Assembly: GCA_028386065.3 (NCBI GenBank) | Contig: JAKUCV010001413.1 | Span: forward strand, 102,549 to 166,548 | Reading direction: 5' to 3' | DNA from: Turnera subulata | Taxonomy: Eukaryota; Streptophyta; Magnoliopsida; Malpighiales; Passifloraceae | Length of the DNA: 64,000 nt | Part shown: piece after piece, positions 1 through 11,328 of the stretch | How the letters are laid out: each line of letters begins with the position of its first letter | How positions within the stretch are numbered: the stretch's first letter is position 1 | Made by a program: the position numbers and the translations under genes | Notes under the pieces: model-generated | The model's database searches: none | Seen by the model: only the letters and a program-made list of their open reading frames with translations | What the model was told of the DNA's origin: nothing

Positions 1-1394
1 GTTGAGATCTTTCACTCAACTGTATGGTTGAATCAGCAAGAATCGGATAGAAATCATGCTCCTCTACGGTATCCACACGAACCGTCAATAACTAGCCGGA
101 AATCGTCTCACGATTACCAACCCGAGCACTCCCAAACAACAGTGGTAGCTGCAGATTTCCGGGAGCTAGAACTTGTGTTTGTGGTGTTTTCTTTCTTTCT
201 CAAAGAAAGGAGAGTGTATGTATGTTCTTGCAAGTCTGAAAAAACTCTCTCAAGTCTCAATAACTCAGAATTGCAAGAACAAGATAATCTAATTATCCAC
301 ATCCACTAATGCATAAAGTAATGGAGACAACGGCCAACATAATGGTCCACCATCTATCATGATTAAGATTCCCATTATCTTGTCTACCACTAATTCATTA
401 TCATATATCAACACATCACATCACTAATTCTGGTTCAATAATTCAGACAATTAGTGAACCAAAACGACCCTGGTCCAACCATGGTCCAACTATGGTCCAA
501 CCACCTGGTCGAACCATGGTCCAACCATGGTTCAACCACCAGCTCGAATCAACAGTTCTAAGTGTGTGACCCTGTAGGCACTTTTAACGTTTGGCAATAA
601 TTGTAAACTCATTTACAATTATAAACAATGAGCGGCGTCTTGCAACACATCATTGCTACCCAAACGACAAGATCAATACTGATTCATTATGCTTCAGAAA
701 TATGTCATCGTCCTTTTGTCCCATTTTCAAGATCAAACACGAGACATGGAATACGTCAATCTCGTATAAGTTTAATCTAAGTTTCTTGATCCCCGAGTTA
801 ACTGTGTAAAACGGATACTAATGATATCACCATATCACATAATCCGAGAATGGTCATGCATTTACAGTTCAACTCTATCAAGAGGCCCAACTGATAATAT
901 ACCCGTTATATGGGTTGGACGAATTCCATCTCGATCATACAAAACCCACTACACATTATATCATATACCCAATGATTACACTAAGCTCTACTCAGTTACG
1001 AATAGCCAAGAGTAATATCAAAGTATATGACCCACATGTTGGGAACCTTGATGATCTCAAGTCTAAGGACAATACATATAAGAACAACTAATGACAATCA
1101 TATAACGTTCCATGTAGTGTTCTTATGTTAGGTCAGTCCAGTCCACAAGTTCTCTAACTTGTACCCGTATGTAGAATTCATATCTCATATAATTCTCAAC
1201 ATACGCTAGTCTTAATTTATTATTACAACCCATCCATAATAATAATCGACTAGGGACATTTAAGAATATAAAATATTCTAGGGTTATAAATATGTGCAAG
1301 CGTTTGTCTCATAAACATATTTATTGGAATAACCTTAATGTATATACATTATACAATCATCCAATGATTGGCTTTTGGGCATATTACACTAACA
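1..1394 (-). repeat. 3' LTR of copia copy 1 (partial)
   Basis: It matches 8125-9582 over nearly its full length and lacks only the last ~110 bases, which lie beyond the window edge. Read on the minus strand it starts TGTTAGTG directly after the purine-rich AGTGGGAGAT. It contains the family's GGTCCAACC/CCATGG short tandem repeats at about 470-545. Small open frames inside it are not genes. Confidence 0.9.
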
Positions 1395-1408
1395 ATCTCC
1401 CACTTGCA

Positions 1409-4288
1409 CTAAAGCCAATCATCCATGTATCTAATACCAATGGATGTAGCATGACCATCATGCTTCCGTTGTGTGAGAGGCTTAGTCAATGAATCTGCTA
1501 CATAGTTCTCAGAAGGAACTTTGCACAGCCTCAGTTGTAGAGTCGGCAACTGTTTCTTGCTTGGAACTCTTCCAGCAAAGAGCACCACCTCCAAGACAAA
1601 ACACATAACCTGACTACGATCTAAAGTCATCCCTATCGATCTGGCAGCTAGCATCTGTGTAACACTTTAGAACAAGCTCATCAACCCTTCCATATACATG
1701 AAATGCATCCTTAGTCCTTCTCAAGTACTTAAGGATGTTCTTAACCGCTGTCCAGTGACTTTCACCGGGATTAGATTGATATCTGCTTGTGACACTCAAA
1801 GCATATGCGACATCCAGTCGAGTACATAGCATGGCATAAATGATAGATCCTATTGCAGATGCATAAGGGATCTTACTCATCTGCTCTCTCTCCTTAGATG
1901 TACTAGGACATTTATTCTTTGAGAGAGATATGCCATGTGACATGGGCAAGGAACCTTTCTTGGAATCTTGCATGCTAAACCTCTTTAGCACCTTGTCAAT
2001 ATATGTACTTTGACTTAGCCCAAGAAGCCTTTTGAATCTATCTCTATAGATCTTTATACCTAGCATGTAGGCAGCTTCTCCTAAGTCCTTCATTGAGAAA
2101 TTTTTTCCTAACCAAGTCTTTACAGACTGTAGTGTTGGAATATCATTCCCAATGAGAAGAATGTCGTCAACATACAATAACAAGAAAACGATAGTGCTCC
2201 CACTAACCTTCTTGTAAACACATGGCTCATCTTTATTTTTAATGAAACCAAACTATTTGATTACTTCATCAAAACTAAGATTCCAACTCCTAGAAGCTTG
2301 CTTTAATCCATAAATGGATCTTTGCAATTTTCTGGAGTGACAAAACCTTCAGGTTGTGTCATGTACACATCCTCTAAAAAATTTCCATTAAGGAAAGCGG
2401 TTTTGACATCCATTTGCCACATCTCATAATCATGGTATGCTGCTATAGCCAATAGAGTCCGGATGGATTTAACCATGGCAACTGGCGAGAAAGTTTGATC
2501 ATAGTCAATACCATGAACTTGCTTGAAACCTTTCGCAACCAATCGCCCTTTAAAGGTAATCACATTACCATCCATGTCGGTCTTTTTCTTAAAGACCCAT
2601 TTTCACCCAATGGGTTTTACCCCTTCAGGTGGATCAATCAAGGTCCATACCTTGTTTTCATACATGGATTCCATCTCCAAATTCATGGCTTCTAGCCACT
2701 TCTTAGAGTCTGGACTTGTAATAGCTTGCTGATAGGAAGTGGGTTCATCCTCATCTATGACCATCACGTCTCCAGTATGAGTTACAAGAAATCCATATCT
2801 CTCAGGCTCATACCGAATCCTATCAGACCTACGTAGTCCATGTGTTACAGGCACAGGTTTTTCACCCACAACATCTTGTGGTTCCTGTCCTTGTTCCATC
2901 TCAGCCTCTATACCTTGAACTTCTTCGAGTTCTATTTTTCTCCCACTGATCTTTCTAGAAATAAATTCTCTTTCTAGAAAAATAGCAGTACGAGCAACAA
3001 ACACTTTATGCTCTGTGGGATTATAGAAATAATATCCTTTAGTTTCCTTAGCATATCCAACAAAAAGGCACTTGACGGATTTAGGGCCGAGTTTTTCTGA
3101 TGCTTCTCGTCTCAAGAAAGCCTCACAAACCCAGATCCTCATAAAAAGCAAATTGGGACGCTTCCCTGTCCATATCTCATATGGTGTCTTTTCAACCAAT
3201 TTAGATGGAACACGGTTAAGTGTAAAGGCAGCACTTAATAATGCATGTCCCCAAAATGAAGAAGGAAGGTCAGCTTGACTCATCATAGAATGAACCATGT
3301 CTAACAAAGTTCTATTCCTCCATTCAGATACACCATTCCATTGAGGTGTACCTGGTGGAGTAAGTTTTGATACTATACCACATTGCTATAGATGATCAAG
3401 AAAATCTCGGTCTAAGTATTCACCTCTTTGATCAGATTGAAGCATTTTAATACTCTTGCCGAGTTGATTTTGTACTTCACTCTTGAATTCTTTCAACTTT
3501 TCAAAGGATTCTGACTTGTGTTTCATAAGATACACATAGCCATATCTACTGTAATCATCAGTAAATGTAATGAAGTACTGAAAACCACCTCTAGCCTGTG
3601 TTGACATAGGTCCACATACATCAGAGTGTATAAGACCTAACAAGTCCGAAGCTCTTTCACCTTTACCAGCAAAAGGAGCCTTCGTCATTTTGCCTAATAA
3701 ACATGACTCACATGTCTCATATGATTCAAAATAAAATGAGTTTAAAAATCCATCTTTATGTAGTTTAGAAATACGAGTCTTGTTTATATGGCCCAATCGA
3801 CAATGCCAGAGATAGGTTTCATTAGAATCGTTTAATCTAACCTTCTTCGTATTAATGTTATAGATTGGTGTTTCTAGGTTTAGAACATACAAACCATTGC
3901 TTAAATATGCACCACCATAATAAAGATCAATGAAATAAATAGAATAACAATTGTTCTTTATTACAAATGAAAAACCTTTCTTGTCCAGACAAGAAACAGA
4001 AATCAAATTTCTGCTTATAGTAGGTACATAATAACAATCATCAAGTTCCAAAACCAAACCACACGATAAGGATAGATAGTAAGTTCCTACGGCTAATGCA
4101 GCAACTCTTGTTCCATTTCCAACGCGCAGGTCTATCTCACCCTTTGCTATTCTTCTACTCTTTCTCAGATCCTGCACATTTACACAAATGTGAGAACCGC
4201 ATCCGGTATCAAATACCCATGATGCAGAGATAGAGATATTAGCCTCTATAACAAAAATACCTGAAGCAGAAGTCTTACTTCCCTTCTG
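1409..4288 (-). pseudogene. copia copy 1 pol (PR-INT-RT-RH), broken
   Basis: From high to low coordinates: aspartic protease with the DTG motif near 4215; a GAG-pre-integrase segment (LWHCRLGH near 3810); the integrase core with HSDVCGPM, FTDDYSR and SDQRGEYL (the last altered from SDRGGEYL); RT with QMDVKTAFLNG near 2400 and YVDD near 2165; and an RNase H tail ending at 1409. Breaks include a stop at 3386-3388 after DFLDHL, frame changes near 2600 and 2290, and a deletion at about 1530 that removes the RNase H core. The integrase and RT pieces are otherwise well kept, which suggests moderate age. Confidence 0.9.
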
Positions 4289-4755
4289 TTACTTCACCTC
4301 TTCAAGGTAAATAGGGCAGTTACGCTTCCAATGGCCAGGTTTCTTGCAATGAAAACGTTGTCCTTCCTTTACAACACCACCTTTGGGTTTCAGCACTTGT
4401 GAAGAACATGAACCAAACTTTTTGGCAGATTTCTTCTTCTTACTTTTTCCCTTTCCTTTGCTATTTCCAACCATCAATATGCTGTTGGATTTATTTGCCT
4501 TCATCTGTTGCTCAACTGTTCCCAACATGTTAAGCAACTCAGACAAGGATTTGTCAAGATGATTCATATTGAAATTCATGACAAATTGGCTGTAGCTATC
4601 CGGCAACCATTGCAGGACTATATCAACAGCCAACTCCTTCTGCAAAGGAAAACCCAGACCCTCAAGGCTCTCAATGTATCGAATCATTTTGAGCACGTGA
4701 GGTCTCACCAGTGATGAATCAGCCATCTTGCATTGGAAAAATGCCTTAGAGGTCT

Positions 4756-4760
4756 CATAC
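4756..4760. other. Target-site duplication CATAC (left)
   Basis: CATAC directly precedes the TGTTAG start of the solo LTR. An identical CATAC at 6361-6365 follows its CTTACA end. A 5-bp duplication is typical of LTR-retrotransposon integrase. Confidence 0.93.
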
Positions 4761-6360
4761 TGTTAGTAATATGCCCAAAAGCCAATCATGGATGATTATT
4801 TGTAGTCGTGTATATGCATTAAGGTTATTCCAATAAGTATCGTTTATGAGATAAACGCTTGCACATACTTATAACCCCAGTATATATATATATATATATT
4901 TGATATGTACATTCTTAAATGTCCCTAGTCGGTTATTATTACGGATGGGTTGTAATAATAAGTTAAGACTAGCGTATGTTGAGAATTGCATATGTGATAT
5001 GAATTCTACATACGGGTACAAGTTGGAGAACTTGTGGACTGGACCGACCCACATAAGAACCCTAGATGGAACGTTATATGTATGTCATTAGTGGTTCTTA
5101 TAGATGTATTGTCCTTTGACCTGAGATCGTCAAGGTACCCAACATATGAGTCATGTACTTTGATATTATTCCTAGTCATCCGTAACTGGGTGGACATAAG
5201 GGTAATCATTGGGTATATGATGTAATATCTAGCGGGTTTTGTATGATCCAGAGGGGATTCGTCCGACCCATATAACGGGCATATTATCGAGTAGGATTCT
5301 TGATAGAGTTGAACTGTTAAATGCGTGGCCACGCTCGGATTATGTGATATGGTGATATCACGGGTATCCGTTTTATACAGTTAACTCGAGGATCAAGAAA
5401 CATAGATTAGACATATACGAGATTGACGTTTCCATGACTCGGTCTAATCTTGATAATGTGACGAAAGGACGATGACATGTTCCGAGGCATAGAGAATCAG
5501 TAATTGATCTTGTCGTTCGGGTAGCAATGATGTGTTGCTAGACGCCGCTCTTTGCTTATAATTGTAAAATGAGAATTTTACAATTATTGTCGGACGTTAC
5601 AAGTGCCTACAGGGTCACACACATAGAACCGTTGATTCGAGTTGGTGGTTGAACCGTGGTTGGACCATGGTTGGACCGGTTTGTGGTTGGACCGTGGTTA
5701 AACCGTGGTTGGACCATGGTTGAACCAGGGGCCGGTTTTGGGATCGATAATTCTGTGAATTATTATCCAGACAAGCTGATGTGGAGTTGTTGGGGCTGAT
5801 TGGGTTTAGTGGGAGACAATAGTGGGATTTATCATCTCTATTGGTCCACCACTATGGCCATTATTGCATGGCTTTTTGCATTGTGGTGTGAGAGGCTTGG
5901 TATTGTGATCAGATCACATTTTCATCCCCTCACTCACATTTTGGCAGCCTCCTTGGTCTGCTCCTTGAGTTTTTCAGACCTCCATACACACATCACCATC
6001 TCTTCTTCTTTGTGAAAGAAAGGAAGAGCCAAAAACACCACACACAGCCCCGGTTTTTGTTGCTAGCACATCAGCCCGGGGAGCTCGAGGTTTGTTTCGT
6101 GGGACGATTCCAAACCATCACGGTTCGTGTGGATACCGTAGAGGAGCAGGTCTTCTTCTTGCTCTAACTGATTCGTTCCAGCCTTCGTCTTGGTCTAGAT
6201 GATTCATTCCAGCAGTTGGGTGAAAGACCTCAACCGAACAAGGTACGAAATTTTGTTATACGGTTTATATGCTTCACATGTGGTTCTTGGTTGTTTCCCT
6301 TGTCTTTCGCTGCATATCTCTGCTTCTATATGAATGTCATATAGCCTAGGGAAACTTACA
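4761..6360 (+). repeat. Solo LTR (copia family), 1600 bp, inside gag
   Basis: The sequence starts TGTTAGTA and ends CTTACA and is flanked by the perfect 5-bp duplication CATAC (4756-4760 and 6361-6365). It has the same organisation as the other LTRs here: an AATGCCCAAAAGCC-like start, a GGTTGGACC/CCATGG repeat region near 5640-5730, and a 3' part with the AGGTACGA motif. No internal domain is present, so it is a solo LTR left by LTR-LTR recombination after a plus-strand insertion into the older minus-strand element. Confidence 0.93.
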
Positions 6361-6707
6361 CATACCTCTCATGCCTAGCTTGCTCTTCAAAGAGCATTTT
6401 CAGGTGTTCGATCATATCGAACGCACCCAAGTTCTCATGTTGCATCTGATGCTCAGAGTCCATGTTAACAAGCATAAGGTATGCAACATCCAATGCATCA
6501 TCAGCATGCTTCTTGTAAGCATCTCTTTCCGCCCTAGGAGCATTAGGCGTCGGTTCATTTGGAACGGGCCTTTTAAGGGACATACAACTTCTTTTCTTGT
6601 TTGAGGACTATCCTCAAATCACGATGCCACTTTAGGAAGTTATTCCCATTCAGCTTTTCTTTCTGAAGGACAGATCGCAGAGATTGTGTACTAGTGTTTT
6701 GTGCCGT

Positions 6708-8109
6708 GATAACTCTACAACATTGATCAACTCACACAAATAAGAGTCATGTATACATAAAATCACTCACTTAACAAGGAATTTTATAAAATGATGCTCC
6801 TATTATGAATCAAGATATGATAAGTAGGCCAAGATCCATATTTCACTACAAGATAAGTCATCTTTGGCTGATCACTTACATCATAGTTATTTAGGTAGAC
6901 AACTCTTGTCAATTACATCTCATGCAACTCTTGGATAGTTGAGTGAACAACACTTGTTCTTGTCTATCTCATAGGCATAGCTCAACTCTTTGCCTCTAAG
7001 TCCTCAATCCTATTGAGATGAACTAGTTAAGTTCAACCCATAACAAGCAGTTCGGATACTATAATTATCCCGTCACACCTTGCTAGAATAAATATTGGCA
7101 CCTTGCTTTGGCAAAACCTACCAAGTATTGATCTAAGCAATGATGAGTGCTTATCATGGAAGGCAACATAAGACGAACTTAATATTTACATCAACATATT
7201 ATTCCTATACATCACATGCATGTTCTTGATAAATCATATATTGATGTTTTGTAAATTTGGAAACCAAAAATACATAAGAACATCGATGTATAACTTTGAA
7301 CATCAATGTTTTTGATAATCTTATTCTCCCAACTACTTGGCAATGTTCAAGAACATCGTTGTTTAACTCTTGAACATCGATGTCTGACTCTTGAACATCG
7401 ATGTTTAACTCTTAAACATCGATGTTTGAGAATTCTGGAACTCAAAACCTTTTGGCAGAGCCCAAGAACATCGATGTTTAACTCTTAAACATCGATGTTT
7501 TTAGAGTTCTGGAAGTTTAACATTTCTGGCAGTACTTTTAAACATCGATGTCTAACATTTAAACATCGATGTTTGAGAATTTTGGAATCTCAAACTATGG
7601 CAGTGCTCTAGAACATCGATGTTTAACTCTTGAACATCGATGTTTTGAGAGTTCTGCCAAGGCCACTCGTCATGAGAACATCAATGTTTACCTATTGAAG
7701 ATCGATGTTTTTGAGATTCTGCCAAAGCCAATCTTCACTAGAACATCGATGTTTGTCACTCGACATCGATGTTTAGAAGATCCGGCCAAGGCAAAACTCA
7801 TGTGAACATCGGTGTTTGTCTCACAAACATCGATGTTTTGGCCTTTCTGTACTAGAACGACAATCGTTCCATACAAAAACTGACAATCGATTTTTTTCTT
7901 TGTCGAACTCATTCGACTTACTGCCATGAACACCTTGATTGATATCACAGACCAATCAAGCATTCATTGTTAAAACACTTTTTGACAAACACCAACCTAA
8001 ACATGTATCAAGTATACAAAATTGAAATTCAACATATCACATATGCAAATGAATTCAGCATATCACATATACTAAGATGAACAACTAATTCGGTTTAGCG
8101 TTTCACAAG
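6708..8109 (-). other. 5' leader of copia copy 1 with palindrome array
   Basis: This untranslated stretch between primer-binding site and gag holds no credible gene. From 7279 to 7836 it carries 18 copies of the palindrome AACATCGATGTT or one-to-two-base variants. They start at 7279, 7299, 7352, 7373, 7394, 7415, 7467, 7488, 7541, 7562, 7612, 7633, 7678, 7699, 7742, 7760, 7805 and 7825. Neighbours within a pair are 18-21 bp apart, usually 21. Pairs recur every ~63-74 bp. The rest is AT-rich and matches the leader of copy 2. Confidence 0.85.
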
Positions 8110-8122
8110 AGGCTCCGCTACC
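8110..8122 (-). other. Primer-binding site of copia copy 1
   Basis: On the minus strand this reads TGGTAGCGGAGCC, two bases past the LTR end. It resembles the plant initiator-Met tRNA primer site TGGTATCAGAGCC with two differences. The same variant occurs in the other LTR families of this window. Confidence 0.75.
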
Positions 8123-8124
8123 AG

Positions 8125-9582
8125 TGTAAGTAACCGGGCATGCAAACTTGACAATCAAAATGCAGCGGAAATACCCAGTACTCATGGAGGATCCAAATGA
8201 AGCTAACTAAACCGAATAACAATTTTTCGTACCTGGTTTGGTTGAGATATTTCACTCAACTGTATGGTTGAATTAGCAAGAACCGGACAGAAATCCTGCT
8301 CTTATATGGTATCCATACGAACCGTCCATAACTTGCCGAAAATCGTCTCACGATTACCAACCCGAGCACTCCCGAACAACAGTGCTAGCTGTAGATTTCC
8401 GGGAGCTAAAAACTTGTGTTTGTGGTGTTTTCTTTCTTTCTCAAAGAAAGGAGAGTGTATGTGTGTTCTTACAAGTCTGAAAAAACAATCTCAAGTCTCA
8501 AGAACTCAGAATTGCAAGAACAAGATAATCTAATTATCCACACCCACTAATGCATAAAGTAATGGAGACAATGGCCAACATAATGGTCCACCATCTATCA
8601 TGATTAAGATTCCCATTATCCTGTCTACCACTGATGCATTATCGTATATCAACACATCACATCACTAATTCTGCATCAATAATTCAGACAATTAGTGAAC
8701 CAAAATGACCCTGGTCCAACCACGGTCCAACCATAGTCCAACCACCAGCTCGAACCATAGTTCAACCACCAGCTCGAATCAACAGTTCTAAGCGTGTGAC
8801 CCTGTAGGAACTTGTAACGTTTGGCAGTAATTGTAAACTCATTTACAATTATAAACAATGAGCGGCGTCTAGCAACAAATCATTGCTACCCAAACGACAA
8901 GATCAGTACTGATTCATTATGCCTCGGAAACATGTCATCGTCCTTTCGTCCCATTATCAAGATCAAACACGAGATATGGAATACGTCAATCTCGTATAAG
9001 TTTAATCTAAGTTTCTTGATCCCCGAGTTAATTGTGCAAAACGGATACTAATGATATCACCATATCACATAATCCGAGCATGGCCATGCATTTACAGTTC
9101 AACTCTATCAAGAGGCCCAACTGATAATATACCCGTTATATGGGTTGGACGAATTCCATATTAATCATACAAAACCCACTACACATTATATCATATTCCC
9201 AATGATTACATTAAGGTCTACTCAGTTACGAATAGCCAAGAGTAATATCAAAGTATATGACTCACATGTTGGGAACCTTGATGATCTCAGGTCTAAGGAC
9301 AATACATATAAGAACCACTAATGACAGTCATATAACGTTCCATGTAGTGTTCTTATGTTGGGTCGGTCCAGTCCACAAGTTCTCTAACTTGTACCCATAT
9401 GTAGAATTCATATCTCATATAATTCTCAACATACGCTAGTCTTAATTTATTATTACAACCCATCCATAATAATAATCGACTAGGGACATTTAAGAATATA
9501 AAATATTCTAGGGTTATAAATATGTGCAAGCGTTTATCTCATAAACATCCAATGATTGGCTTTTGGGCATATTACACTAACA
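8125..9582 (-). repeat. 5' LTR of copia copy 1 (1458 bp)
   Basis: Bounded by TGTAAG at 8125 and ..CTAACA at 9582 (TG..CA on either strand). It matches 1-1394 closely. It contains the GGTCCAACC-type repeats (8711-8780) and the conserved stretch around 8821-9050, which gives a spurious 76-codon frame. Confidence 0.92.
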
Positions 9583-9938
9583 ATATTTACATCAATAATT
9601 GTTTCATACATAAACTGCATGTATTGCTCAAATTATATATATTTTTTTTTGCCGTGCTCAAATTATATATCGCATATACAATAACCATGCATCATATATA
9701 ATCAATACAAAGCTATGTGACATGGTTATAAAAAGGTTAAACATGTTAACAAGCAATTGACATATTGTTCTAACATTAAGATCATAAGAATATGTTATCA
9801 AGCATGCCGAACATCGATGTTTAACATACAACATCGATGTTTTGTAAGTCTGCTCACATATAAAATTCTTCTGCCCATTTTGGAATTTAGAGCATTCTGC
9901 CAAATTTTGTATGTTTGCTGACCTACAAAATTTTTCTG
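9583..9938. repeat. Leader fragment of a third copia copy
   Basis: There is no gene here. The start ATATTTACATCAA matches the leader of copy 1 at about 7180. A palindrome pair AACATCGATGTT lies at 9810 and 9830 (20 bp apart). This suggests that copy 1 landed in the leader of a related, now mostly lost, minus-oriented element. The rest is AT-rich and unassigned. Confidence 0.55.
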
Positions 9939-11314
9939 ACCATTATTATTATTATGGATGGGTTGTAATAATAAATTAAGACTAGCGTATATTGAGAATT
10001 ATATGAGATATGAATTCTATATACGGGTACAAGTTATAGAACTTGTGGACTGGACCGACCTGACATAAGAACACTACATGGAACGTTATATGATTGTCAT
10101 TAGTGGTTCTTATATGTATTGTCCTTAGACCTGGGATCATCAAGGTTCCCAACATGTGAGTCATATACTTTGATATTACTCTTGGCTATTCGTAACTGAG
10201 TAGACCTTAGTGTAATCATTGGGTATATGATATAATGTGTAGTGGGTTTTGTATGATCAAGATGGGATTCGTCCAACCCCTATAACGGGTATATTATCAG
10301 ATGGGCCTCTTGATAGAGTTGAACTGTAAATGCATGGCCATGCTCGGATTATGTGATATGGTGATATCATTAGTATCCGTTTTACACCAGTTAACTCGGG
10401 GATCAAGAAACTTAGATTAAACATATACGAGATTGACATATTCCATGTCTCGTGTTTGATCTTGATAATGGGACGGAAGGACAATGACATGTTTCCGAGG
10501 CATAATGAATCAGTACTGATCTTGTCGTTTGGGTAGCAATGATGTGTTGCTAGACGCCGCTCATTGTTTATAATTGTAAATAAGTTTACAATTATTGCCA
10601 AACGTTACAAGTGCCTACAGGGTCACACACTTAGAACTGTTGATTCGAGCTGGTGGTTAAACCATGGTTGGACCATGGTTCGACCAGGTATTTGAGCTAG
10701 TGGTTAGACCATGGTTGGACTGGGTTGTTTTGGGTTGACTTGGTTCATTAATTATCAGAATTATTGAACCAGAATTAATGCCATATGATATGTAATCCCA
10801 TTAATGCTTAGTGGAGCATTAAGGCATAGTGGGGACATGGTTAGACTTAAAGAATAATCATGATGGCTAATGCATGATGATGTTGGCCATTGACTCATTA
10901 ATCTATGGATTAATTGTGTGTATAAATAGAGGTTAATAATCAGATTATCAACACAAGAGAGTAGACACACAATTCAGATTACACACTTTATTTTTTGAGA
11001 AAGAAAGAAACACACCAAATACTAGTTTCTAGCTCTCGGAATATCTGCAGCTAGCACTGCGGTTCGGGAGTGCTCGGGTTAGTGATCGTGAGACGGTTGC
11101 TAGCTAGTTATCGACGGTTCGTGTGGATACCGTAGAGGAGTCAAATTTCTGTCCGATTTTAGCTGATTCGACTCAACAACTGAGTGAAAGAACTCGACCA
11201 ATCCAGGTACGATTTTTGTTATTCGGTTTACTCTGTTTCACATGGATCCTCCATGAGTTCCGGGTCTTTTCGCTGCGCATTTGTTTCCTATGTTTGCACA
11301 TCCGGTTACTTATA
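9939..11314 (+). repeat. 5' LTR of copia copy 2 (start truncated)
   Basis: It aligns with 16206-17605 from the ATTATTATTATGGATGGG stretch onward and ends ..CTTATA where the family consensus is CTTACA. It contains the GGTTGGACCATGG repeat region (about 10645-10740) and a TATA box at 10921. The first ~160 bases present in the 3' LTR are missing. Confidence 0.88.
10921..10929 (+). promoter_or_regulatory. LTR promoter TATA box
   Basis: TATAAATAG lies about 390 bases before the LTR end and is followed by a leader rich in CACAC/GAGAG. The same box occurs at 17238-17246 in the 3' LTR. This is the expected place for the retrotransposon transcription start. Confidence 0.65.
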
Positions 11315-11315
11315 G

Positions 11316-11328
11316 TGGTAGCGGAGCC
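11316..11328 (+). other. Primer-binding site of copia copy 2
   Basis: TGGTAGCGGAGCC starts two bases after the end of the 5' LTR and is the same variant primer site as in copy 1. Confidence 0.75.

Larger units (their letters stand above)
4289..6707 (-). pseudogene. copia copy 1 gag, split by a solo LTR
   Basis: Gag begins near 6707, where the expected ATG reads ACG. It runs to about 6361, is interrupted by the LTR at 4761-6360, and resumes at 4760 to the stop at 4289. Across the insertion, counting the duplicated CATAC once, the frame is continuous (RHER..ETSKAFFQCKM). The C-terminal zinc knuckle is HCKKPGHWKRNC with its first cysteine replaced by arginine. A stop (TAA) is also present near 6585. 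Function is certainly lost. Confidence 0.88.
1..9582 (-). mobile_element. Ty1/copia retrotransposon, copy 1 (minus strand)
   Basis: On the minus strand the order is 5' LTR (8125-9582), primer-binding site (8110-8122), leader (about 6708-8109), gag, protease, integrase, reverse transcriptase, RNase H remnant, polypurine tract (around 1395-1405) and 3' LTR (1-1394, cut by the window edge). The order protease-integrase-RT is that of Ty1/copia. The coding part is broken by stops, by a gag insertion at 4761-6360 and by an RNase H deletion, so this copy is not autonomous. The sequence to its right (9583-9938) resembles the leader of the same family, so it probably inserted into a relative. The left target duplication lies outside the window. 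Confidence 0.9.

Noticed and set aside
7306..7805. Open frames with repeated EHRCLTL-type protein units
   Set aside because: They are readings of the AACATCGATGTT palindrome array, occur on both strands, and have no independent sign of coding.
7279..7836. CRISPR-like look of regularly spaced repeats
   Set aside because: The repeats are perfect palindromes with linkers of ~8-9 or ~40-60 bases in a plant retrotransposon leader. There are no cas genes and no unique spacers.
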